Assembly: GCF_003635165.1 (NCBI RefSeq)
Contig: NZ_ML058624.1
Coordinates: 1-64,000, forward strand
From: Burkholderia sp. Nafp2/4-1b
GTDB taxonomy: Bacteria; Pseudomonadota; Gammaproteobacteria; Burkholderiales; Burkholderiaceae
Direction of reading: 5' to 3'
DNA: 64,000 nucleotides
A program made the translations under genes and the position numbers. Shown here in pieces: positions 8,909 to 18,498 of this stretch. How positions within the stretch are numbered: position 1 is the stretch's first letter; each line of letters begins with the position of its first letter. The notes under the pieces were generated by a model that saw only the letters and a list, made by a program, of their open reading frames with translations, was not told the origin of the DNA and did not search any database.

Positions 8909-9925
8909 ATGAAAGCCGTTGGACTGACCCGTTACCTGCCGATCGACGACCCGCAGGCGCTCGTCGACGTGGAACTGCCGCAACCGGTGCCGGGCCCGCG
9001 CGACCTGCTCGTGAAGGTCGAGGCGATTTCCGTGAACCCGGTCGACACCAAGGTGCGTGCGCCGAAGCCGCAGGTCGAGGAAACCCCGCGCGTGCTCGGC
9101 TGGGATGCGGCGGGCACGGTCCTCGCGGTTGGCGCCGAGGTCACGCTGTTCCGGCCGGGCGACGAGGTGTTCTACGCGGGCAGCATCACGCGCGCCGGCG
9201 CGAACAGCGAATTCCACACGGTCGACGAGCGGATCGCCGCACGCAAGCCGCGCACGCTGGATTTCGCGGCGTCGGCCGCGTTGCCGCTCACCGCGCTGAC
9301 CGCGTGGGAGGCGCTGTTCGACCGGCTGCGCGTGTCGCCGCAGGGCGCGGACGCGGGCAAGTCGGTGCTGATCATCGGCGGCGCGGGCGGGGTGGGGTCG
9401 ATCGCGATCCAGCTGGCGAAGACGCTCGGCAAGCTGCGCGTGATCGCGACCGCGTCGCGGCAGGCGTCGGCAGACTGGGTGCGCTCGCTCGGAGCGGACG
9501 ACGTGGTCGATCATTTCGGCGACCTGCCCGCGCAACTGCGCGACATCGGCCATTCGAACGTCGACTACGTGCTGATCTTCAACGACACGGACCGTCATTT
9601 CCCTGCCGCGGCGGAGGTCGTCCGGCCGCAGGGCGGCATTTGCACGATCGTCGAGAACGCGAAGCCCGTTCCGGTCGAGCTGCTGAAGGCGAAGAGCGCC
9701 GCGTTTCACTGGGAATTCATGTTCACGCGCGCGATGTTCGAGACGCCGGACATGATCGAGCAGCACAAGATCCTCACCGAGGTCGCGCGGCTCGTCGACG
9801 GCGGCACGCTGCGCACGACGCTCGGCGAACAGCTCGGCACGATCAACGCTGCGAACGTGCGGCGTGCGCATCAGCTGCTCGAGGCCGGACGCGCGATCGG
9901 CAAGCTGGTGCTGAGCGGTTTCTGA
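8909..9925 (+). CDS. zinc-type alcohol dehydrogenase-like / NADPH:quinone oxidoreductase family protein
   Basis: A 338-residue MDR-superfamily enzyme. GroES-like N-terminus (about 1-120, with VSVNPVD-like substrate region), then a Rossmann domain with the nucleotide motif GGAGGVGS near residue 153. The cysteines and histidines that hold zinc in true alcohol dehydrogenases are missing, so this is a quinone-oxidoreductase-like member reducing quinones or enones with NADPH. AAGGAG at 8896-8901 supports the ATG at 8909. The divergent LysR gene is the likely regulator. Confidence 0.88.
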   Translation: MKAVGLTRYLPIDDPQALVDVELPQPVPGPRDLLVKVEAISVNPVDTKVRAPKPQVEETPRVLGWDAAGTVLAVGAEVTLFRPGDEVFYAGSITRAGANSEFHTVDERIAARKPRTLDFAASAALPLTALTAWEALFDRLRVSPQGADAGKSVLIIGGAGGVGSIAIQLAKTLGKLRVIATASRQASADWVRSLGADDVVDHFGDLPAQLRDIGHSNVDYVLIFNDTDRHFPAAAEVVRPQGGICTIVENAKPVPVELLKAKSAAFHWEFMFTRAMFETPDMIEQHKILTEVARLVDGGTLRTTLGEQLGTINAANVRRAHQLLEAGRAIGKLVLSGF

Positions 9926-10088
9926 CGCGGCATCGTCGCGCGTACGGGATGCGGCGCCACGAACGCAAGCGGGGTAACACCCGATGCGTTTGCGGCGCAT
10001 TGCATCGCGCTTGGCGGTAGACTGACAGCGCATCATGCATCGAAAACCGCGCGGCACGCGCGTGCCGCCGCATTACAAGGAGGTCAGC

Positions 10089-10640
10089 ATGAGCCAACGC
10101 AGCTTGTCAGTCGCCGCATCGTGGTCGGCCGTGGTCGCGGCGGCGTGCGTCAGCGCGAGCGTATTCGCGGCGCCGCCGGTCAAGGGGAGCCTGAAGGGCG
10201 GCGGGACAGGGCAGCTCGAATACACCGTCAAGGTCGACTCGAAGACCTTCGGCAATACGCAGGAGACCCGCAAGATCCGCTCGGGCGAAACGGATGACTT
10301 CAACTGGAAGTCGGTGCCGCCGGGTGGCGCGGTCGCGATGCAGGACGGCTGTCCGAACGCCGACAACCTGCCGCGCGACGCGAACGGCGCGATGGTGCGC
10401 CAGACCCAGGTGCGGCTTGCCCCGTCGGTCGACGCGAAGGGGAACGCGAACGTGCAGATGAGCTTCCAGGCAGCCGCGCCGAAGGGCACGCGCAACGTGA
10501 GCGCCGGCGGCAAGTCGCTGCAGTGCCCGGACGTCGTGTCGGTGAGCCAGGTCAAGTGGGTGTCGCTTTCGACCAATGGCGGATCGAAAACGGTCACGAT
10601 GAGCGACGGCACGAAGGTGACGGTGTCGATCAAGCACTGA
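10089..10640 (+). CDS. hypothetical exported protein
   Basis: A 183-residue protein with a clear signal peptide (SAVVAAACVSASVFAAPP) preceded by a near-perfect Shine-Dalgarno AAGGAGGT at 10077-10084. The mature part contains two cysteines (DGCPNADN and LQCPDVV) that could form a disulfide in the periplasm, and beta-rich sequence with many Thr/Ser/Lys (TVTMSDGTKVTVSIKH). No family could be named with certainty. The strong ribosome-binding site suggests high expression. Confidence 0.75.
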   Translation: MSQRSLSVAASWSAVVAAACVSASVFAAPPVKGSLKGGGTGQLEYTVKVDSKTFGNTQETRKIRSGETDDFNWKSVPPGGAVAMQDGCPNADNLPRDANGAMVRQTQVRLAPSVDAKGNANVQMSFQAAAPKGTRNVSAGGKSLQCPDVVSVSQVKWVSLSTNGGSKTVTMSDGTKVTVSIKH

Positions 10641-10910
10641 GTCAAGCACTGAGCGATACGCGCGGGCCGGCGGGGCGTCCGGTGCGCGCACAACCAATCC
10701 GGTGCGTATCCGGGCGATCCGGACAGGGCCGCGCGTGACGGTTTCGTGGCGCGCGGCTTCGGCTTTTTCGTTGCCGGATGCCGGTCTTCGTCACAGCGGG
10801 TGTGCGGTGGTTGCCCGATCGTTTCCGCGGCTACGTGCGTGACGTCATGCGGATGTCGCGCTATCCTCACCGGCACCTTCCATCCTCCATCTTCCCCGAG
10901 CACCATCCCG

Positions 10911-11384
10911 ATGAAACCTTGCCTGCGCGTGCTGCTGTCGGCCGCTGCATTCGTCGCCGCGCATGCGCACGCGGCCGACGATTGCAGCTTCGTCAAAAAG
11001 GTCGAACTGCCGTCGCGGCAGCAGACCGCCGTCGTATCGAGCGGCGCGCTCGAACCGTGTTCGACCGGCAGCTATGCGGTGCGCGTGTATTCGACCGCGC
11101 ACGCGGCGCCGGGCTTCGATACGGACGACTACGTAACGGGCGCGCTGCATGCACGTGACGGCACGGTGGCCGACGCATTCACGGCCGACCTCGGTGCGCG
11201 TGCGCCGCAAGCGCTTGTGGTGACGACTCGCTCGGCCGGCAGCGGCGGTTATGTCGGTGCGCAGGCCTATGTGACGACGCCGCGCGCGGTGCGGCTGGTG
11301 GCGTCGGTCGACGGGCTCGCGCCCGATGCCGACGTTCGGGCCGCGTTGCGGCAGGCGCTCGGCAAACGCCGCCCGGCCCGCTGA
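10911..11384 (+). CDS. exported PliI-like protein (putative i-type lysozyme inhibitor)
   Basis: A 157-residue protein with a signal peptide (LLSAAAFVAAHAHA) and a mature domain containing SSGALEPCSTGSYAVRVY, then HARDGTVADAFTADL and TRSAGSGGYVGA. The pattern EP-S-GSY-VR-Y, RDG-D and SRSAGSG resembles periplasmic PliI proteins, which block invertebrate-type lysozyme and protect the cell wall. The assignment is by remembered motif similarity and needs a profile search. Two cysteines in the mature part (DDCSF and EPCST) could pair. Confidence 0.55.
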   Translation: MKPCLRVLLSAAAFVAAHAHAADDCSFVKKVELPSRQQTAVVSSGALEPCSTGSYAVRVYSTAHAAPGFDTDDYVTGALHARDGTVADAFTADLGARAPQALVVTTRSAGSGGYVGAQAYVTTPRAVRLVASVDGLAPDADVRAALRQALGKRRPAR

Positions 11385-11399
11385 GCGCACGCCGGGCGG
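11369..11399. terminator. stem-loop at the convergent pliI-like / fetB junction
   Basis: CCGCCCGGC at 11369-11377 pairs with GCCGGGCGG at 11391-11399. The stop codon of the upstream gene lies in the loop and no T-run follows, so function as a terminator is uncertain. Confidence 0.35.
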
Positions 11400-11439
11400 T
11401 GGTCGGGAGCGTGCCGTTGCTGCGCCGCTTCGCCGACGG

Positions 11440-12243
11440 TCAGTTCGCGCGCTCTTCGAGCCGAGCAGCAAGAAAGCGGTGATCGGGCGAGAACAGGCGG
11501 CGATACGTCATCAGTACCGCGGCGACGGTGCCGAGCGCGGACGCCGCGGCGATCAGGAACATGATCACGATCTGGTAGCGCACGGCTTGCAGCGGCGACT
11601 GGCCGGCCAGCACCTGGCCCGTCATCATCCCCGGCAGGCTCACGACGCCGACCACGGCCATCTGGTTCAGCGTCGGCAGCATGCCGGCGCGCACGGCCTG
11701 GCGCGCGGCGCCCTGCGCGGCTTCCCAGCGCGTCGCGCCGAGCGCGAGCGCGGTCTCGACGCGGTCGCGCCGCGCGGTGAGCTCGTCCATCATCCGTTCG
11801 ACGCCGAGCGCCACGCCCGTGAGCGTATTGCCGAGGATCATCCCCAGGATCGGGATCGCGTATTGCGGCTCGTACCACGGGTGAATGCGGATCACGACGA
11901 ACAGGCCGATCGCCGCGACGATCCAGCTGCTGAACCAGATCGACACGATGCTGTCGATGCGTTGTCCACGGTACGCATGCTTGCCGCGCGCGGCGCCCGC
12001 GAAACCCGCGATCAGCGTCATCAGCGCGGTGAGCGGCAGCACGACCGTCCAGTGCGGATGGCCAAACACCCAGCCGAGCACGTAACCGATGGCGAGCAAT
12101 TGCACGACGGTGCGCACGGCGGCGAGCGCCAACTGGCGTCCGAGGCCGAGCGACAGCGCGGCCGAGATCGCGCCGTTCACCGCGACGAGCGCGGCGGCGA
12201 TGCCGACGTCGACGAGGCTCAGGTCCTGCAGTGCGGGGCTCAT
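11440..12243 (-). CDS. fetB: ABC transporter permease, FetB family
   Basis: A 267-residue inner-membrane protein of the UPF0014/FetB family with about seven hydrophobic segments and the signature GMILGNTLTGVALGVERM and LPGMMTGQVLAG. In E. coli FetAB exports iron and raises resistance to oxidative stress. Its ATG overlaps the stop of fetA by 4 nt (ATGA at 12240-12243), so it is translated after the ATPase gene. Iron as the substrate is taken from the family. Confidence 0.88.
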   Translation of the reverse strand: MSPALQDLSLVDVGIAAALVAVNGAISAALSLGLGRQLALAAVRTVVQLLAIGYVLGWVFGHPHWTVVLPLTALMTLIAGFAGAARGKHAYRGQRIDSIVSIWFSSWIVAAIGLFVVIRIHPWYEPQYAIPILGMILGNTLTGVALGVERMMDELTARRDRVETALALGATRWEAAQGAARQAVRAGMLPTLNQMAVVGVVSLPGMMTGQVLAGQSPLQAVRYQIVIMFLIAAASALGTVAAVLMTYRRLFSPDHRFLAARLEERAN

Positions 12244-12941
12244 TGCGCGGCCTCCGTCGGGGTCGCGGCATGCAGCACGCCGGCCTGCATCACGAGCCGC
12301 ATCGTGCCGATCCGTGCGGCCTGCGCCGGATCGTGCGAGATCCACATGTACGCACGCGTGTCGGACGCCGCGTCGAACCATGCGTCGACGAGCGCTTCGA
12401 TCGCACGCGTCGAGTCGGGATCGAGCGCGGACGTCGGCTCGTCCAGCAACAGCACGTCGGGGTCGAGCTGCAACACGCGCAGCAGTGCGGCGATCTGCGC
12501 TTCGCCGCCCGACAGCTCGCTCGCGCGCTTGTCGAGAAAATCGGTGCCGCGGCCGGCGCGTGCGGCGAGCGCTTCCGCGCGCGCGCGGTCGAACGTCGCG
12601 TCGCGATAGATCGCGAGCGAGTACGGATAGCGCAATTGCGCTTCGACGGTGCCGTCCATTTGCGCGGGCCGCTGGCGCACATACGCGACGCCGCGCCGGT
12701 AGCGCGGAATCGCAGTGCGCCTGATGCGCTGGCCACGCCACAGGATGTGACCGCCGTCGAGCGGATCGAGCAGCGCGAGCGCGCGCAGCAGCACGCTCTT
12801 GCCGGAGCCCGATGGTCCCGAGATAGCAATTCGCGATCCCGCGGCGAGGCTGAAGTCGGTCGGCGTCAGCAAGGTCTTGCCGGTGGTTGCGTCGCGGCGC
12901 GTGATGCGCTGTGCATCGATGAGACCGGTGGGGGCTGTCAT
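12240..12941 (-). CDS. fetA: ABC transporter ATP-binding protein, FetA family
   Basis: A 233-residue ATPase that powers FetB. It shows Walker A GPSGSGKS near residue 43, the signature LSGGEAQ, Walker B DVLLLDEPTSALD and the switch histidine in WISHDPAQ. The open frame extends upstream of the chosen ATG at 12941 into Arg-rich sequence without family similarity. First gene of the two-gene unit with fetB. Confidence 0.9.
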   Translation of the reverse strand: MTAPTGLIDAQRITRRDATTGKTLLTPTDFSLAAGSRIAISGPSGSGKSVLLRALALLDPLDGGHILWRGQRIRRTAIPRYRRGVAYVRQRPAQMDGTVEAQLRYPYSLAIYRDATFDRARAEALAARAGRGTDFLDKRASELSGGEAQIAALLRVLQLDPDVLLLDEPTSALDPDSTRAIEALVDAWFDAASDTRAYMWISHDPAQAARIGTMRLVMQAGVLHAATPTEAAQ

Positions 12942-13093
12942 GTCAAAAATGAAAAAAAGCGTTAATGGCGCCGGGGCGTTGCCGCCGCGTGCGTCATAAT
13001 AACCATTGAAAAGCCGCTGATGTCGTGCTCCGTTTGCTTGCGCAACGAGTCCGGCATGGCGCGCAAATTCTGCAGAACAACAACGGAACCGCC

Positions 13094-15403
13094 ATGACGC
13101 TAACCCGAACCATCGGCAAAACGGCTGCATGGATCGTCGGTATCGTCGCACTGATCATCGTGGCTGCCGGCGTCTTCATTGTCACGTTCGACTGGAACCG
13201 CGCGAAACCGTGGGTCAACGAACATGTGAGTACCGCGCTTGGCCGTTCGTTTGCGATCAACGGCGATCTCAAGGTCGACTGGCGGCGCCCGCAGGGCGAA
13301 ACAGGCTGGCGCGCATGGGTACCCTGGCCACGCATCTCGGCCACCCAGATGGAGATCGGCAACCCCGAGTGGGCGAAGGGCCCCAAGTTCGCCACGCTCG
13401 AGGCCGCGCACTTCGACCTCGCGATTCTCCCGCTCCTCGCTCACCAGATCGTCATTCCGTCGATCGACGTGGTCAATCCCGCGGTCGACCTCGAGCGGCT
13501 CGCCGACGGCCGCAACACATGGACCTTCCAGTTCAAGCCCTCGGGGCAACCGACGACGTGGAAAGTGCGGCTCGACAGCTTCGGGTTCGCGAAGGGGACC
13601 ATCGTCTATCGCGACGCGATCACTAAGGCCGATCTGACGATCGGGATCGATACGCTCGGCCAGCCGATTCCGCTCGGCGACGTGCTGAAGGAGCAGGAAC
13701 AGAAATCGCGCGCGGCGTCGGCACAGCAGGTCGGCAAGCACGGCGCCGCGCAACTCGCCGCGAAGGCGAACGCGGAGGCCGCATCCGGCGCATCCGGCGC
13801 ATCGGCGGCGCAGGTCGCGAGCGCGGCATCGACGTCCGGGTCCGCATCGGGTGTGCTGCCCGCGTCCGTGGTGAATACGGCTTCCTCCGCCTCGGCGGTT
13901 GCGTCCGCATCCGGTGCGAGCGGCGCATCGGCCGCATCCGGCGCTACCGTGCCCGCGAAGCCGTCCGGCCCCACCTATGCATTCGGCCTCAAGTTCGACG
14001 GCCGCTACAAGAACGTGCCCGTCGCGGGCACCGGCAAGGTAGGCGGCGTGCTGGCGATCGAAAACGCGACGGAGCCGTTCCCGCTGCACGCCGACGTGAA
14101 GGCCGGCGACACGCGGCTCGCGATCGTCGGCACGCTGACCGATCCGATGCATCTGGCGGCGCTCGACCTGCGGCTGTGGCTGCAGGGCACGTCGATGTCG
14201 CACCTCTACCAGCTCACCGGCATCACGCTCCCCGACACGCCGCCGTACGCGACCGAGGGGCACCTGATCGGCCAGATCAAGCAGAACGCGAGCACGTTCC
14301 GCTACGAGAACTTCAACGGCCGCGTCGGCGGCAGCGATCTGCGCGGCACGCTAACCTGGGCGCAGCGCCAGCCGCGCCCGAAGCTGTCGGGCGAACTCGT
14401 GTCGAACCTGCTGCAGTTCTCCGACCTCGCGCCGGTGATTGGCGCCGATTCGGCCGCGAGCAAGAAGAAGCGCGGCGACACGACACGCCAGCCGCCGGAC
14501 CGCGTGATACCAGTCGCGGCGTTCCGCACCGAACGCTGGAGCGCGATCGACGCCGACGTGAAGTTCACCGGGCGCAAGCTGATCAAGAGCCCGCAGCTGC
14601 CGATCACGAACCTGTACACGCACATCCTGATGCAGGACGGCGTGCTGACGCTCGAGCCGCTGCAGTTCGGCGTCGCGGGCGGCACGCTCGAGACGAACGC
14701 GCATCTCGACGGCAGCCGCACGCCGCTCAAGGCGCGCTTCACGCTGAGCGCGCGTCACCTGAAGCTCAAGCAGCTGTTCCCGACGCAGAAGGTGATGCAG
14801 ACCGCGCTCGGCGAGATCAACGGCGACGCGTCGCTGTCGGCGACCGGCAACTCGCCGGCCGCGCTCGCGGGGACCTCGACCGGCGAAGTGAAGGCGCTCA
14901 TCACCGATGGCCGCATCAGCCTCCTGCTGATGGAGGCGGCGGGCCTGAACGTCGCGAACGTCGTCTACGAGAAGCTGTTCGGCACCCGCGACGTGAACAT
15001 CCGTTGCGCGGCGATCGATTTCGCCGCGAACGACGGCATGCTCGAGCCGAAGGTCTTCGCGCTCGATACGGACGATGCACTGATCAACATGGACGGCCCG
15101 ATCAACCTGCGCGACGAGTCGCTCGACCTCAAGATCCATCCGCACACGAAGGGCTTCCGGATCTTCTCGCTGCGCTCGCCGCTGTACGCGAAGGGCACGT
15201 TCAAGAACCCGAAGGTCGGTGTCGAGGTGGGCGCGCTCGCGCTGCGCGCCGGCGCGATGGTCGGGCTCGGGCTGATCAACCCGTTCGCGGCGCTGATCCC
15301 GCTGATCGCGCCGAGCAACAACCGCGACGTGCCGTGCGCGGAGCTGTTCGGGCAGATGAAGGAGAAGGCGGCTCAGAAGAAGGCGGCGAAGGCCGGCAAG
15401 TAA
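13094..15403 (+). CDS. AsmA-family inner-membrane/periplasmic protein
   Basis: A 769-residue protein with one N-terminal membrane anchor (AAWIVGIVALIIVAAGVFIV, about 13-32) followed by the AsmA N-domain (NRAKPWVNEHVSTALGRSFAINGDLKVDW is its start) and the C-terminal AsmA repeat region. AsmA-like proteins are long periplasmic beta-groove structures linked to lipid traffic and outer-membrane assembly. An Ala/Ser/Gly-rich segment at about residues 225-290, with ASGASGA-like repeats, interrupts the conserved domain and is probably a flexible linker. It is a single gene with no obvious operon partner. Confidence 0.88.
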   Translation: MTLTRTIGKTAAWIVGIVALIIVAAGVFIVTFDWNRAKPWVNEHVSTALGRSFAINGDLKVDWRRPQGETGWRAWVPWPRISATQMEIGNPEWAKGPKFATLEAAHFDLAILPLLAHQIVIPSIDVVNPAVDLERLADGRNTWTFQFKPSGQPTTWKVRLDSFGFAKGTIVYRDAITKADLTIGIDTLGQPIPLGDVLKEQEQKSRAASAQQVGKHGAAQLAAKANAEAASGASGASAAQVASAASTSGSASGVLPASVVNTASSASAVASASGASGASAASGATVPAKPSGPTYAFGLKFDGRYKNVPVAGTGKVGGVLAIENATEPFPLHADVKAGDTRLAIVGTLTDPMHLAALDLRLWLQGTSMSHLYQLTGITLPDTPPYATEGHLIGQIKQNASTFRYENFNGRVGGSDLRGTLTWAQRQPRPKLSGELVSNLLQFSDLAPVIGADSAASKKKRGDTTRQPPDRVIPVAAFRTERWSAIDADVKFTGRKLIKSPQLPITNLYTHILMQDGVLTLEPLQFGVAGGTLETNAHLDGSRTPLKARFTLSARHLKLKQLFPTQKVMQTALGEINGDASLSATGNSPAALAGTSTGEVKALITDGRISLLLMEAAGLNVANVVYEKLFGTRDVNIRCAAIDFAANDGMLEPKVFALDTDDALINMDGPINLRDESLDLKIHPHTKGFRIFSLRSPLYAKGTFKNPKVGVEVGALALRAGAMVGLGLINPFAALIPLIAPSNNRDVPCAELFGQMKEKAAQKKAAKAGK

Positions 15404-15536
15404 GCGAACCCGAGGGCAGGGCCGGCGCCGCGCGCAGCGGGCCGGCCGGCGGGGCCGGAACAGTGCGGTCGGCAGTTTCTCCGACACCTGCTAAAATACA
15501 CGGTTTTCCGTCGATTTCTCTCTTACGGGACCTGCC

Positions 15537-17129
15537 GTGCTTTCTACTGCCAACATCACGATGCAATTCGGGCCGAAGCCCTTGTTCGAGAACATCTCGG
15601 TCAAATTCGGCGAGGGCAACCGCTATGGTCTGATCGGCGCGAACGGCTGTGGCAAGTCGACTTTCATGAAGATCCTCGGCGGCGATCTGGAACCGAGCGG
15701 CGGCAACGTCGCGCTGGAGCCGAACGTGCGTCTCGGCAAGCTGCGCCAGGACCAGTTCGCGTATGAAGACGTGCGCGTGCTCGACGTCGTGATGATGGGC
15801 CACACCGAAATGTGGGCCGCGATGACCGAGCGCGACGCGATCTACGCGAACCCGGAAGCCACCGACGACGACTACATGCACGCGGCCGAGCTCGAAGGCA
15901 AGTTCGCCGAATACGGCGGCTACGACGCCGAGGCGCGCGCGGGCGCGCTGCTGCTCGGTATCGGCATCGAGGAGAAGTTCCACACCGGCACGATGGCCGA
16001 CGTCGCGCCGGGCTGGAAGCTGCGCGTGCTGCTCGCGCAGGCGCTGTTCTCGAAGCCGGACGTGCTGCTGCTCGACGAACCGACCAACAACCTCGACATC
16101 AACTCGATCCGTTGGCTCGAGCACACGCTCAACGAGTACAACTCGACGATGATCATCATCTCGCACGATCGTCACTTCCTGAACGCGGTGTGCACGCACA
16201 TGGCCGACATGGACTTCGGCACGCTGAAGGTCTGGCCGGGCAACTACGACGACTACATGCTCGCGTCGGCACAGGCGCGCGAGCGCCAGGCCGCGGCGAA
16301 CACGCGCGCGAAGGAGCGCGTGGCCGAGCTGCAGGACTTCGTGCGCCGCTTCTCGGCGAACAAGTCGAAGGCCCGCCAGGCAACGAGCCGTGCGAAGCAG
16401 ATCGACAAGATCAAGATCGAGGAATTCAAGCCGTCGTCGCGTCAGAACCCGTTCATCCGCTTCGAGTTCGAGAAGAAGCTGCACAACGTCGCGGTGGTCG
16501 CCGACGAGATCACGAAGAAGTACGAGCGCACGATCTTCCAGAACTTCAACTTGTCGGTGCAGCCGGGTGAGCGCATCGCGATCATCGGCGAGAACGGCGC
16601 GGGCAAGACGACGCTGCTGCGCTCGCTGCTGGGCGCGCTGCCGCTCGATCACGGCACGGTGAAGTGGTCCGAGAACGCGAATGTCGGCTATATGCCGCAG
16701 GACACGTACGAGGAGTTCCCGAACGACATCACGCTGATGGACTGGATCGACCAGTACCGCAAGGACGGCGACGACGAAACGATGGTGCGCGGCACGCTGG
16801 GCCGCCTGCTGTTCTCGTCGGACGACATCAAGAAGTCGGTGAAGGTGCTGTCGGGCGGCGAGAAGGGCCGCATGATCTGGGGCAAGCTGATGCTCGGCCG
16901 CCACAACGTGCTGCTGATGGACGAGCCGACCAACCACATGGACATGGAGTCGATCGAGTCGCTGCAGATCGCGCTCGAGCAGTTCGAAGGCACGCTGATC
17001 TTCGTGTCCCACGACCGCGAATTCGTGAGCGGGCTGGCGAACCGGATCATCGAAGTGAAGACGGACGGCACGCTGTTCGACTTCGGCGGGAACTATGAGG
17101 AATTCCTCGCGAGCCAGGGGCAGGAGTAA
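15537..17129 (+). CDS. ybiT: ABC-F family ATPase YbiT
   Basis: A 530-residue soluble protein with two ATP-binding cassettes and no membrane domain. First Walker A GANGCGKST near residue 36, first Walker B LLLDEPTNNLD; linker rich in Arg/Lys around 245-290; second Walker A GENGAGKTT and second Walker B LLMDEPTNHMD. The N-terminus (LSTANITMQFGPKPLFENIS) closely resembles YbiT of E. coli; ABC-F proteins act on the ribosome to relieve stalling. Translation starts at GTG 15537. It ends 35 nt before a strong terminator. Confidence 0.93.
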   Translation: MLSTANITMQFGPKPLFENISVKFGEGNRYGLIGANGCGKSTFMKILGGDLEPSGGNVALEPNVRLGKLRQDQFAYEDVRVLDVVMMGHTEMWAAMTERDAIYANPEATDDDYMHAAELEGKFAEYGGYDAEARAGALLLGIGIEEKFHTGTMADVAPGWKLRVLLAQALFSKPDVLLLDEPTNNLDINSIRWLEHTLNEYNSTMIIISHDRHFLNAVCTHMADMDFGTLKVWPGNYDDYMLASAQARERQAAANTRAKERVAELQDFVRRFSANKSKARQATSRAKQIDKIKIEEFKPSSRQNPFIRFEFEKKLHNVAVVADEITKKYERTIFQNFNLSVQPGERIAIIGENGAGKTTLLRSLLGALPLDHGTVKWSENANVGYMPQDTYEEFPNDITLMDWIDQYRKDGDDETMVRGTLGRLLFSSDDIKKSVKVLSGGEKGRMIWGKLMLGRHNVLLMDEPTNHMDMESIESLQIALEQFEGTLIFVSHDREFVSGLANRIIEVKTDGTLFDFGGNYEEFLASQGQE

Positions 17130-17164
17130 GGGCCCGGGCGATCATGCCCGATCTTGATGTAACG

Positions 17165-17198
17165 AAAGCCCGCCGGGTGCAAGCCCGGCGGGCTTTTT
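17165..17198 (+). terminator. rho-independent terminator of ybiT
   Basis: AAAGCCCGCCGGG at 17165-17177 pairs with CCCGGCGGGCTTT at 17184-17196 around a 6-nt loop, followed by TTTTT. Confidence 0.93.
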
Positions 17199-17318
17199 CG
17201 CATTCGGGCGCTGACTTTTCCGGCATTGCCGAAGCCGCGCACGACAGCTGTCACGCCCGCGGCGATTCAGCATGCGCGGATGTGACCATGGCCCCCGGCG
17301 CCGATGGCGCAGCCGCCA

Positions 17319-18365
17319 TCACCCCGAAAAATCCGTCACGACCGTCACCCCGGCACCTTCGAACCGGTTCATGTTCATCAGCGCGTCGATCGACTGGCCA
17401 AGACTGATTTCCTTGCCGATCAACCGGCTCGGCGCAAGCGTGCCGGCATGCACCATGTCGAGCATCGCGTCGTAACGATGCGCCTGCATCCCGTGGCTGC
17501 CGAGAATCTCCAGCTCGTACGCGATCACTTTGCTCATCGGCACGGCCGGTGTCGCATGCTCGCCGAGCATCAGCCCGACCTGCACGTGCTTGCCGCGGCG
17601 GCGCAGGTTGCTGATCGAGTTGAAGCAGGTGGCCGGATGGCCAAGCGCATCGAGCGACACGTGTGCGCCGCCGCGGGTGATCTCCTTCACCGCGTCGACC
17701 ACGTCGGCGACTGCCGACGCATTGACGGTCGCCACTGCGCCGACCGACCGCGCAAGCGCGAGCGCCTGGTCCGAAATGTCGATCGCGACGACGTTCGCAC
17801 CGATCGCCTTCGCGATCATGATCGCCGACAGACCCACGCCGCCGCAGCCGTGCACGGCGACCCACTGGCCGGCCGACGTGCGGCCCTGGTCGACCACCGC
17901 GCGAAACGACGTGACGAAGCGGCATCCGAGGCTCGCCGCGGTCGGGAAATCGAGCGCATCGGGCAGTCGCACGAGATTGAGGTCGGCGTGATGGATGCCG
18001 ACGTATTGGGCAAACGAGCCCCAGTGCGTGAAGCCGGGTTGAAACTGTTGCTCGCATACCTGCTGGTTGCCCGAGTGGCATTCCGGGCAGCGGCCGCAAC
18101 CGGCGACGAACGGCACCGTGACGCGGTCGCCGGCCTTCCAGCGCGTGACCGCCGCGCCCGCCGCGACCACGACACCCGCGAGTTCGTGGCCGGGCACGTG
18201 CGGCAGCACGATGTCCGGGTCGTGCCCCATCCAGCCGTGCCAGTCGCTGCGGCACACGCCGGTCGCCTTCACTTCGATTACAACGCCGTCCGGTGCCGGC
18301 GTCGGATCATCGACGTTCATCACCCGCGGCGCGGCGCCGAAGGCTTCATAGACGACTGCTTTCAC
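17319..18365 (-). CDS. zinc-dependent alcohol dehydrogenase
   Basis: A 348-residue MDR alcohol dehydrogenase. The catalytic zinc ligands are in ATGVCRSDWHGW and PHVPGHE, and the structural zinc lobe has four cysteines in GCGRCPECHSGNQQVCE. The Rossmann motif is GCGGVGLS near residue 172. This set is typical of NAD-dependent primary or secondary alcohol dehydrogenases; the substrate cannot be read from sequence. It is divergent from an Lrp/AsnC gene, whose product may control it. Confidence 0.92.
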   Translation of the reverse strand: MKAVVYEAFGAAPRVMNVDDPTPAPDGVVIEVKATGVCRSDWHGWMGHDPDIVLPHVPGHELAGVVVAAGAAVTRWKAGDRVTVPFVAGCGRCPECHSGNQQVCEQQFQPGFTHWGSFAQYVGIHHADLNLVRLPDALDFPTAASLGCRFVTSFRAVVDQGRTSAGQWVAVHGCGGVGLSAIMIAKAIGANVVAIDISDQALALARSVGAVATVNASAVADVVDAVKEITRGGAHVSLDALGHPATCFNSISNLRRRGKHVQVGLMLGEHATPAVPMSKVIAYELEILGSHGMQAHRYDAMLDMVHAGTLAPSRLIGKEISLGQSIDALMNMNRFEGAGVTVVTDFSG

Positions 18366-18498
18366 TATCTCCTCCTGGATCGAATGACTATTTCAATATA
18401 GTGCGGCGCAAGCGGATTTATCTTTCATTTTGCGATTGAGAAACGGGTATTTGTGAGATAGCCTTGCGACCATCGCGCACTTGCCGCAAGGAGCTTTC
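18366..18498. promoter_or_regulatory. AT-rich divergent promoter region, alcohol dehydrogenase / Lrp gene
   Basis: A 133-bp spacer with an AT-rich core (ATTTCAATATAG, GGATTTATCTTTCATTTTG, GGTATTTGTGAGATAG) unlike the surrounding GC-rich DNA. Such spacers next to Lrp-type genes usually hold the regulator's sites, but I see no clean palindrome. Confidence 0.35.

Noticed and set aside
6812..10057. A 1081-codon minus-strand open frame
   Set aside because: Only its last 281 codons are a gene (serB). The rest is antisense to the LysR and oxidoreductase genes and is Arg-rich; GC-rich codon use keeps the frame open.
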